Made by a program: the position numbers and the translations under genes. A model generated the notes under the pieces. That model saw only the letters and a program-made list of their open reading frames with translations. It searched no databases and was not told where the DNA came from. Positions 26,601 to 38,600 of a stretch of 64,000 nucleotides of DNA are shown in pieces; the first letter of the stretch is position 1, and each line of letters opens with the position of its first letter. Origin of the DNA: Nemopilema nomurai (Eukaryota; Cnidaria; Scyphozoa; Rhizostomeae; Rhizostomatidae). The DNA is taken from NCBI GenBank assembly GCA_003864495.1, contig ML133488.1, forward strand, positions 1,623,230 through 1,687,229. Direction: 5' to 3'.

Positions 26601-29600
26601 ATTATGGCTTTTGACTAGAAAAGCTTGATTAGAGAGTTAAATATGGCGACATTATTTAAGTTAGTGAGGCAGAAACAAAACATTGGAGCCAGGGGGGTTG
26701 AAAGGGTGCACATGGGCGAGCCTCCCTGTTAAATAACAACGTCACGGCCTATCAATTTTTGGGGGTGCTTTGTAGTCGATTTACACTAGAGAAACCAAGA
26801 CGAGAATTTGCATCCACCTCCTTATGAACTCTCAAACCATGAAAGTAAATGTTACCATTTCCAACTCTCCACCTGTGTCTTCACAGTATCCGAAATGGAG
26901 TTGAGCTTGCTTAATGGAATTTATCGAGTGGTACCCTGGGTACCAGACCTGCAACATATGGTGAGTCTGGTACCCAGGGTAATCAAGTTGCTTCTTCTAT
27001 CAATTAGATAAGCACTTTTTGGGCATGTTGCATCTACATCGTCGTTAGAGGCATTCCGTGCCAAGTTGTTTCCCCTTGAAGCCACCATGTCATTATACCA
27101 GAACGGACGTGACTGGCCAGCAAGCTCTGTTATAGAGCCTAAGCTACTAACAGTAAGCTGGTTTAAGCAATGGAATTGCCATTTTGCAGCACTGATGAGC
27201 AACTTTGTGGCATGCTCTTGGACGGCAGGGCAGTGTGTTTCTGTTAACTAAACCTAACAAGATGCGCTTAGGGTTGTGAGTTTGTGTTTAGTTTGTGTAA
27301 CATGGATGATTCTATTGCGGTTGACAAGAGGCTAGATATCAGCTAGAAGCGGAGATAAACACGGATAACCGATTATCAAGGATATTGGGAGCATAATCCA
27401 TGGAAATGTGGATTATTAGTTATTCAGCTGTGATTCCTATCTGTAAGAAACGTCGAGCCAAGGTCACAGAGTCGTGTTGGATTTCAATTTCATATAAATA
27501 TTTCGTGATTGACGGGGCGCCATTGCCGTATTCTCTTGTGTCCATTAGCATTAGGACATTGTGTTCGTGCTAAGCATGTGTAGCTTGGTCAATGAGTACT
27601 TTGATTAGTGAAATGACATTAATTTCGGATAGAATGTTAAATTCAGGCGACGGACTCGCCTGATTTCCTATCCTTAGATATCCTATACAACCGCGAAAAA
27701 CCATCAAAGTCATTCTCTAAACCAGGTTAATAAGATTCAATATTCTGAAGCCTCTTAAGAGCTGAATGCCTTGTCCGAAGTCCTTTCTCATTCGGCGCTC
27801 CGCATCGTCGAAGAAGCGTTTTCCCTCTTATCAGTTTGTCACTTGTGCGTTTGCAATTAATAAGGCCTTTCTCAACAGGGCCGTTACAAACTAGAACAAC
27901 GTAAGCAATCCTGTCGAGTTTACCACATTCCATATTCTCTTGTTAACCTTCCACTGCCTGCTGCCAGTTCAAAGAGACCGTTTACGGAAGAGCTAATTCT
28001 TCCGTCGACAAAGAGCTCAAGGATCTTTTATAAAGCATTACTAAAGTCTTTAAGAGTTCATAACAGGTGTATATGTGCATTGTCTATTCACCATTATTTC
28101 TCCGTTATGTGTGCAGAAGGACAAGTATTGGTGGAGCATATTTTTTTACAGCACCGAGGTTAGGCGGGACAGTGAATCGTGTATTCCTTTATTCGCTAAT
28201 TTCCTTCTATTGTAACACCATATCTACTTCGTGGTTTTCATCTGTTTCATTGTTTCATTTGGTTTTAAGATGACCATTGCTCTATGAAGACATTACCTTT
28301 TTTCTTCCATATCGATTCCCACGAAAGGAGAGAAAATAAAGAGATTATAGACTAATTTTCTACAAAACCCGAATTTTCTTGATATTAACTATGTGGTTAG
28401 GTAAGCTGGATATACACTCAGTTTTATAAGAATGATTTTAGAGGAACACCAGCCTTAAAATTAGTTAAAATGAGGAAAAGAGATTTATATACGCCGATGC
28501 TATTTTCATTTAAAAAACTCATTTCATGAATGACTTTCCATAATTGATATAAAAGAAAGTGAGACCTTTAACAATTAGGATCGCTTTTGTTTTGGAATTG
28601 GTTGGCATCCACTATAAAGAAATAAAAGAAAATCGCCAATATCTTGCAATATCCTTGGGTTAAGATTGCCTCGAGTCCCAAATACCAAGCTAAGGACGAT
28701 TCATGATGTTTGGAAAATTAAAGGACCAAGCCTAACTTTGCCGGCTCTACAAAGAAAACGTACGGCTGTATGCTCGAAGCAGTAGTTGATGAATGCAACT
28801 ATACGTTACGTAACATTATGTATGGAGCGAAGCGTCACAGCTCGTGAAATTGGTGCCCATTGTATTGCATGAGAATGGTACCACAGAATGTGATGACATC
28901 TAAAGAACTTGGATCCTTGTAAAATTCTAACGCATCGAGGTCCAAAATCCACATTAGATCTCGGTAAGAAAGCGAGATGAAAACGTACATAAGAAAACGT
29001 ACGGCTTTATGCTTGTTTGCTGCTCCTGAACTGGTGACCCAGCTGGGCTGGGAGTGACAAAGTGATTTGAACAAAGTGCTGTAAAATGCTTCACATGTAT
29101 CGTTTATAGATTTTGACGAATTATCACTTGTCAGTTTAGCCCCATAAATTCAAATACCAACCTTTATTCCTGGAATAAAGTCGATTCGTGTAAAGCTTTT
29201 TAAAGATGATGCCATTCTGCCTTCTTACCATCATGTTGGATGCTTCCGTAGCAAACCGCTTTCTTTGTTAAAGACAGGACAACAGAAAACATTAAAAAAT
29301 GCGCAGAGAAGAAGCTGAAAGAATTAAAAATTGTAGAATGTGACATCTTTTGTGCTTCAGACGGAATAATTGTCACTTTCAGTGCGTTTTAGAAGAAGTT
29401 GACTAAGAATTCCCTAGCGGAAGTTATTCTCCCTAGCGCCACGCTTCCAGTCGTTCGCTTCCAGTCGCTCGTACAATTCAACCTTTGCTACACAAGAGAC
29501 TTTAATCCGAATGTTAACGTCATTTATTGTAAAAAGATATTCAGTCACTGGTCGTGAAACCATTTCGCTCAAATTCTCTACATCATGAATAAATATACCC

Positions 29601-32600
29601 TTTCTTCTCGTTTGCTACGCACCCTGAAACGTTCTCAACGCATAAAGTAATTGAACAAGGAATTGTTGTTATGACCAGATTTATCAAACAATAGAGACAT
29701 GTCTCCAGAGAGTATTTATGTGTCAAGCGGTTTAAGCCCTTAGACTCCAGATAAATTGTTGGACGTTCTTGTCTCTTAGCATCACTGTCAAGTCCCCAAT
29801 CATCATGATTAATTTCTCATTGCTCTATTGCATAGCAAAGTTTCTTTTCATCATCCCATCAAGCATCCTAACCAATATTATTGAGTCGTGCATCTACTTT
29901 AATGATAATCTAATCGAATTAGTTTAAAAATAGCCTCGAATGTGATGATCACGTTGCTGTCAATCGATGTCCCTGAGCCGCTGTTAGACAAGACTCAGAC
30001 ACTCGCAAATAATGTTTTTAATTTTTCGACACGATTAAAGATGATAGGTATGGAATGTCGTTTGATCTGCTAACAACACCGGTCTGTTTCGTGTCTTAAT
30101 TTCCAACTTTTCTTTTTTATTCAGAATGCCACTTCGCAAACAAGTGGTACATGATTGGACAGAGCTTTTGTCCCGTCCTGCATCCCTTTGGGTTAATGCC
30201 ATGCATGAATTGCACGTGCCAAAAGGTAAGACTTTGAAGCAATATTAGCTACGCATTGGTAACCATAACGTTGTAAACCAGAGTATAGCATCCCCAGTTT
30301 AAGTTCATTGAGTTGAATTGTCAAATGAGAATCGTTAAGTTTGGCGAAGAAAAACAGTCTGTGAAAATTTCAACATGTTTGGCAAAGAGCTGAAACAAGG
30401 CTAATTTTTAGCGACATGAATCAGTCTCCTTTAAAAGACCATCTAATTCTGTCCCTCTTGGTTTTTTGAGACCCCTGTCTCTTAATCATACATTCAAGTA
30501 AACTTTGGAGGTCTGGATCAGGCTGAAATGAACCAAAATTCGACATTACCATAGAATGAAATGACATTACCATAGAATGGAGAATTTCACCCTTGATCTT
30601 GTTCAAAACATTAACAGGTACCAGATGAGCCTAGGCATGTTTATAAGCGATTATCAGCGGCAAAGAAAGTCCAGCGAACAGTTGCTGGCTACTCAGGGCC
30701 ACTTAGGGCTTGCAATTACTTGCATCAAATAACTTGTAATAACAAATACATCCCATAAGAAATCCAGAGACTTAACGTTCAGCCCTCAAGCCTCTCATAT
30801 CCTTCTTGTTCGAAGGGGCTCAGCCGAAGAGGTTTAACCGAAGTGGCTTTAAGGTGCCTTCTGCAGATATCATTTAAGCATCGTATCTGATATACTTAAG
30901 CGAACTTGATAAGGAATTCCTTGTGTTTGTGTTTTTAATCTCAATGGTATCATAACCTAACACCCTTTTGACTTTTGCTCGTGTGTTCATGCTTGTGTAA
31001 ACAGACACTAATAACAGTTTCAACAGCGGACTAATCCGTTTGGCTTTTCAGTCGACGAGCGGAGGAAAGTTATATGATAGTGACGAATAGTTTCTGCAGA
31101 TACACTGAACCTGCAATTAAGCAAAGCACTTTCCTTCGTATGGAGTATGTCGACGACTTTCTCATCATTAACACTATTAACGATAATAGTTCATTTGAAT
31201 GAAATTGGAAAGGGTGAAATTAAAAACAATTGGCAAAAGTAGCTTCAGCTTAGCAATGGGGTGCATTTGAAAATGGACAGCTAACCTCCAGTTTCTAATG
31301 AAAAAATTCACATGTGATACGCATTTAATACACATATGATAAGCATGTGGTACCATATGGTACTCATGTGATACACTTCTTCGTCACTGTTTTCTATCCA
31401 TATAGTAGCGTTAAGCGGATTAGCTGCTCTGTTGTATTCACCCTTTTAAGGTTTTCATCAAATGACCTTTGATAGACACGCATCCTACCTTACTAAAGTC
31501 TACAAATGTGCAATTTAAATTGATATTTTTCCAATGTTTTCAGAACCCACAGTTTTCATTTCTAAGACCAAGGGTCTCGTGTCGCAACGTCCGTCCGGAA
31601 TGCCCTTTTGTGTCATGTGCCGACCCGCTGACGCAAAAAGGACACTGCTGTCCTACTTGTCATAATGGTAAGTGAAAGTCGGTTACCACGTCTAGCATTG
31701 ACAATCCACTAGCGCTTAAGCCATTCTTCTATTAACTTCTGAAATTCTTGCAATTCTCAGGGTTCATAGTTCCAGGGGATAAGCATTGGAAAACCATTTG
31801 ATACTCTTCGAGCTGAATCTTCATGGTTCCATTTAGCTGTCGCTAATGCAGGATGACAGATGGACTTCTTCTAGATTATTTTTTAGTTACAAAGTTACAC
31901 ATGCTATAATTGAGGTTACCTCATCATATTTTGCTTGATAAGATAGAGATGTTTGTCTACAAATAGCTTGAAAGTGAATTATTTTTACATATTATTGCTG
32001 TTTTGATCTGTTTAATCTTACATCTTGTAGAGTACATTGCTCTGCTTCTGGCCTCGTACACGTCTTCAAGAACCCAGAATCAAATTGAATTGGGAAGACT
32101 TCATTTGACATTTTCAAGAAAGTCGCTTTTTATCTGCATCAAACTAGAAAGGTATGGGACAAAAGTTCATAATCGATATCTAAGAGGATACTTGATATGA
32201 CGACTTCCCTTTTAAAGTAATTTCTTGATTGACAGAATCTGTAATGCTTCATTAAAAGTGTATATGGTCGGAGGAACCAAGAAGAGTACCGTAAATGATG
32301 AAATTAGCGGCGATTATTGAAAAATAAACTCGGGGCGCTTATTTAAAAATAAACTTTTTACTGGGGGTGCTAGTTATTCGGCTGGGGTGGTTAATTCAGC
32401 AGGGGCGCCTATTAATTTTTGTTCTAACATAATACAATCTCGATTAAAACAATCGCTTAGGGCGCTTATTAAAACAGGGGGCGGTTATTGCAAAAATTGT
32501 CTTTATCCAGGGGCGCTTAATCGGCAGGGGTAGTTATTTGGCAGGGGGCACTAATTTCGTCATATACGATATTAACCATTACATAACTGGTGATTGGATC

Positions 32601-35600
32601 ATTAGCACTACAAGCATTATCTCTGCGTATCTTCATTCCAATGTAGACTGGAAACAAGGAGAGTCAAGCTACTTCAATTAAAGAACAGGCATGACAGCAC
32701 CATTTACCAGACCATAACCAAAGAGAGGTTTGACAGACAAAGCGACGATGGCAAGGTATCGTATTTAAAGCTACTCCATCGAATTGTAACCACTACATCT
32801 TGCAGTTGGCTCACTGCAACCCCTCCCTTCTTTGATATGACGTCACCTTCGATATCATAGGAGTTAATTGGAGAGTGAATGGTTGGCAACTTGTCACGAC
32901 CCGTTTCATGTCCTCCAACGTTCTCGCTCTAAGATCTAGGCAAAAGTATACATGTATTCAATTGTAGCGTGAAATTTCACTGCATGTGAAAGCCTGTCTA
33001 ATTTTCACACTTTTCTCTCAAGGCTTATATTCAACTTTTCTCCGTAAAATCATTCAATAAGGTCTTTGACTAAAGTCCTTAAGCGATCAATAATTTTTAT
33101 TGCGCATTAGCCATGTTGAGCTACAAATCATTGTTTACTTTTTATGGAAGATTAAAACACCACTTGCTCTATGCTGGTCATGGCGTTTTGTTTTTCTGTT
33201 AGCAACGGTATTTTAATTTTTCTTAAGTGTTCCTATTCCGTGGTTTCTGTTTGAAAAAGTTGTTTCCAATCAGTTGTCTATGATTGATATTCGTAGTGTG
33301 AAACGCTATTAGCGTGGGATTTTAACGAGTTAATCCGCCGTTTTTTCCTGAAGACTAGATCAAACAAGCCATGTCCGTAGGAATGACGATTTGATTACAC
33401 GATTAAAAAATTAAACTTTGAAGTAATCTTCAAGGCAGACATTGTAGTTGTCATGACCAAGTTCGATAAGAATCCACTGAATGCCATTGGGGTGACGATT
33501 TGTGAATAAACAAGACATAGCTCCGGGTTTTTAAATGAAGCACTTATAACAGCATAGGTTGCAAATACAATGAGTTGCAAAGGTGATAAAACAAATGTAA
33601 AAAAGGACTGAAATTAGTCGAACTGACTTCTCATTTGTGAAATATTATCATTCGTATCTCCTCATTAATGACACGAGTCAATAAAAACGCTATGCAATCA
33701 AGTAAGAAAGTTATAAATCAAATGAAGCTTTACAATCAAATGAATAATAACGTATATTTCATATAGAAATAAAACAGGTTGTCTGTTGTTTTTGTGACAG
33801 TATTGCCTTGAATCAGAACTGCCTGGCATGCAGCTCGAAGACTTGATCAGGAAAGGAGATGTGAGTGCTGAATTGCACTTGAATGATTCGACAGACTTGA
33901 GAGGGGTCGTGGCACCATACAACAAATTCAGCGAAGGTAAGATCTTTAGTGTTTCAGTGGGTGCAAAAAGTTCAGTTCCTTGTTGTGCCTAGCATCTGAG
34001 AAACATTTAGCCTTCTTCCATCAGGCGTAAGTCACCGATGAAGCTCTTTCTTTTAATATTATGTGTTTTACTTCATTAATATCACTTTCACCAATGCATC
34101 CACTTAAAGTCGGTCTTAAAATCGGTCCTGAATCCCTGAAGACTGTTTTAAATAGCAACAACCTTAGTGTTTATTCCTTCCCAATAGTTTCTTCGGCTTT
34201 ACAATAGAGATTCTAGATACTGACTTTTGAGAAAATCATACTTAATAAAACAATTATTCGTTTCTTCTTTTTCAGTTCCATTCATTGCCCTCCTGAGCCC
34301 TTACCAGCAGTCGCTCGATTTCCCTCACATCACTGCCGGTATTGCCACATTAAAAACCGACGTATATGGCGAGGAGATCAGTTTGACGTTAGGCATGCTC
34401 TTCAGAGCTGGTCAGGCCTCTTTGAGAGGTAAAAGCTCACTTTTAAAGCACTTTACGCAATGCAAGACATATATAATAATACTATATAAACTATTTTTTT
34501 AACTAACTCAGTAATAATTTTTAGAGGGAATAGCAAATTTCACTATATATTTAAGCTCGGTGATAGTATTCCTTTTGAGCACTGATGGACCGAAAATTTG
34601 GTCTGCTACTATGATTTGATACAATAATCAATTTCCAGTCACAAACCGAAAGCAACTGATATGAGAATAACAATGGAACAAAAGGCCTGAATTCATTAAT
34701 TTGTGTTGCAGGTAATCTTAAGCAAGGCAGTATCGTTGTAAAAGTCATCAAGCGCCCATGGAAGGTGGATAAATTGTCTCCCGTTCTGAAAACGTATTCT
34801 TTCAAAGTTACAGAAGAGGAGATGGTTAGTGCCAGACGCAATTCTTTTTCGTTTCACTGATTCTAAAAACAGTTGTTGTTTAAGCTGCTGAAATCTCAGC
34901 CCTGAACAAGAGAGCACAAACTGAAGTTTTTTTTCTTAGACTTTGCATTGGGTGGTAGATGGCCTTTGTGGTTTCATATTTTCCAATTTTTTCCCAATTG
35001 TTTTAGTAAAGTTACTTGTTTTTGATTAAAAAATCACCCATAATTAAATTTAAGGATAAGATGATTAGATTGAAACTTGAAATGGTTGTCGAAATCTATA
35101 AAAGATACGTGAAGGGCAAGATCGGATCAGCTTTTCAAATATAACTATCAGGTCAACAACATTGTGCCTTAGCTGCATACTTCATGTTAAAAATATCTGC
35201 AAGTGCATCTTCCTCCGTTGTAAACCTAAGATTTTTCTCCAATGACGTGCCTTCAGAACCTTGCCTTTATTTCTAAACGAGCTGTAAGCATCTATTCATT
35301 TTTTAGACATCTGAACAACTGGTCATGCGAGAAATTAAGTGGGCTATGCCGAGACCGGCCCATTTACGCTGGATCGTGCGGGGAATCATATTTGTGACCA
35401 TCGACTTCATGGTAGAAAATCGTCAAAGTCGCATCTTTGGCAGAGTATCGATACATGACTCGTGTGCCAGTAAGTCTCATAAATTCGGTTGACAGTCACC
35501 TTCTACCTAAACATGTATTATCCGAGATTTTCCAATGTCACGAATAATAATTTCTCTAGTAACGGAAGTATCTTTTCAAATTCTATACAATCTATTTGAA

Positions 35601-38600
35601 ATTAAAATTAGCGTCACGTATTCTTATTACCTTTCCCTTTCTAAATTCCAATCATTTAGTGAATAAACAGTATTTCATTTCAGGATTCTGTGAATCTTGC
35701 TTTGAACTTTGAGCTTTGAAGAACACATTATAGTCCGTTATTGATTTCCAAGAGTAACCAAGCCCAATGAAAATATCTATTCTGAAATTGGTTGCTACGG
35801 TAACTACTCCATCGTCTCTGACCAATGCCTAAAATTGTGTGGTACTTAGAGTCTGCTGCCAATGGCTTACTCAGTTATGACTTGTGTTATACTATAATAA
35901 CTGTCTAATTATCATTTGAATTCTAGAATTCTATTCAGTTCTATCCGGGGGTGGTTTGAAAAGACCAACAGCAACAGCAACAAGTGGCTTTGCCTCGTTA
36001 TCGTTCACTGCGAAGTCGAGGCTTCGGGTTCAGGTAAGCTATGACGTAGCTGCTTCTTCTCCTGCAGAAACTAAGGCTATGAGCTGTCGAAGATCAATCA
36101 TTCTCTGAACTAAATCATCCTCTTATACCTTGGCTTCTGACTACTTGATCTTACCAAGCTTGGTTGAGGGACAGTAAGAAGCCTCATTGACAGTAACAGA
36201 TACTGATTTTACACTAACAGTTCGCAAAAGGTGGATAACCTCCAGCTAATTAATTCCTAGGTAACTGGCAGAGGCATTCCAAGAGCACACAAAATGGACA
36301 TTGCTCTTGTTGATGTCAATGACTTCGTTTTGAAGAGAATGACAACATTTAAGAGAGAGCCAGATGAAGATAACTTTCAGGTACTTTCAGCTATTATCAA
36401 ATGGTCTAAAGTTCTTGAAATGAAAAATATTAGGGCATATTTGTCCATTCAGATCCTTCTCTTTACATCAAAGATATTTATCACTATCTGCAGCACTTTT
36501 CAGCATTTTACCTGCATGCATTAAGCAATACGTGATGCAAACAGGATAGGCTTAGATTTTTATCAAACTTCAGAAATCGGTTCTTCCTTGTACGCTTCAA
36601 GATTAATTATCTCGTAAGTTCTTCAGGTGAACAGGTAAAGAAGAAAGACGCTTAATTTTATACATGAACCCTGTCTAGATTTGCTCACAACTACAGACAT
36701 GTTCCCCCTACTCCAAATTGAAATGCATTTCATCTTTTCCATAGGCTACCGGTATATGGGAGAAACCAACGGCTACTGTAATAGCCATGGCTTTTCGAGG
36801 AAGCCTGTTTATAAAGGTTGAAGCGCACATCAAAGCAAATGACGATGTAAGAGGAAGAGTGACACAGTCTGTTTACCTAAGCAATGCTGACTACGAGAAA
36901 GGTACGAATACTATCGAGAACCAGGTGCTATGCTATTGAAAATGCTCAAATGATGATTAAAACTCAGAAAATGAAGTTTACTAAGAAATTTGTATTTGAA
37001 AGCAGAGCGATGAAATGTGGAAGGTGATTTATTATCTTTGAATTATGAAGCTAAGTGTTGATATAACGGCGAGAATGCTTTTATGGATAATGATATGGCA
37101 CTTAAGCCTTGTTTCCTGTAAAGTTTCTTGAAGCTCAATGAAAGATAGTCCTAATGACAAATTGCACAGAGTTTCGCGTACATTGACCAGGCGATAAAAA
37201 GACGAGCACCTTTCGTTTCCATAGCGACAATTATCTCAGTTCATGACGTCGATTCGCGCGCGAATGCCAAGACCACCGCAGCGGCCGTTCTCACTGCTGA
37301 TTCAGAATGCAACATCAACTACGTCATATTCATAGACGGATACGGCGAATCGTCAACCGCATACAAAGCCATGCGTGCGGCCTTGAAGCTGGATATGGTT
37401 TTTAGCAGTGGAAGACGAGACTTGGGCGAACAAAGGCTAGAGGCGTTCAATGGAAATTTCATTGTAAGTGCGATGAATGTTTAAAAATTTTGCCTAGAAT
37501 TTGTTGCCATGAATTGGTCACTCGTTGAATTAAGGGAACTTTTTCTTTTACAAGAAGCTTGCTATTTCAGAAATACATAAAAGTGAATGAATATTATATC
37601 CAGATTTTTTCAGATTTGTTTTCAGATGGCTTGATATCAATATACTTGGAGTATAATTAAATGCTTTGCTCAATTTTGTAATCGTTAAAATACTAACTCT
37701 TGATGCAGGCACCTTGGTTGTCAAAATGTAGTTCACCTTCTCTTGCATTTGATTTCCGTTTTTGAAAGCATTGAAAATTAGCAATGGGGAATAAAATCGA
37801 TTCGACCTTCCAAAGTTGAGATCGGTTACTGCAGAACGCCGTTAAAATGCCTTGCCATTTAAGTTTCTCTATCAAAATCAAGCTTTTAGTTATCAGATAT
37901 ACAGCTTTCTTTTTGTTGTAACAGTTCCCCGGCTTATTTTCACATCGTAGTCCCGAGGTAGTATCGTCAACCCCCCGGACAACTTTCTCGTTGGCATTGC
38001 TTCTGGGATGGCGCACATACGGATAAAGACGCACCGATTCACGACACACGAGTTAAAAGGCCAGGTCACTTTGGCAGACAACAAATGCACAAAGATTCGC
38101 AACGATAAAAGGAACGAGTACCTGCAGAGGTCGCTGCTCGCATCGGACCTGGAGGTAGGCGTCTGCTTGCATCAGGGCCGCTTCTACGACGACGGGGCGG
38201 AGTGGCATCCGCTCGAGAACGACAGGGTGACGAAGATGCACTGCACCAAATGCACCTGCAAGGTAAGTCGGTTTGGTCACAGAATACATGGAATTAATAC
38301 GCCAATGTTAGCCCATTGGAACAGCAATGAATTAACTTACCTTACCTCTACCACACCTCATCTGTTTGCTAATTTTAATTGAAGGGGTATAGCAAATAGT
38401 TCCGTAACTTGTTTGCTTGTTTGAACCGCATTTGTTTCATGGTTTATCAACTGAATTGAAACAGTAAACAAAGTTTAACTGTGACATTAACTAGTGCAAA
38501 TAATTATGCGCTATTTTTTAATGTTTGTGAACAAGAGCAATCGATTCAAGGCTGTGAATTGCTAAGCTTAACAGGATTACTGTATTAAATTTTAGCCTCG

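Larger units (their letters stand above)
17680..30124 (+). other. CHRD: Chordin intron 1 (12.4 kb)
   Basis: This interval separates the signal-peptide exon from VWC1. I found no exon that fits chordin and no nested gene I can support. The longest open frame (18356-18736, - strand, 126 codons) has no recognisable domain. Contents I can describe are two G-homopolymers, short imperfect tandem repeats and a 17 bp hairpin. Its size, against mostly 0.3-2 kb introns elsewhere in the gene, makes it the natural place for distal regulatory elements; that is inference. Confidence 0.6.

Noticed and set aside
33801..33816. Chordin exon 4 starting at the upstream acceptor GTGACAG|TATTGCC
   Set aside because: In the phase set by exon 3 it meets TGA at once; the acceptor AATCAG at 33811-33816 keeps the frame.
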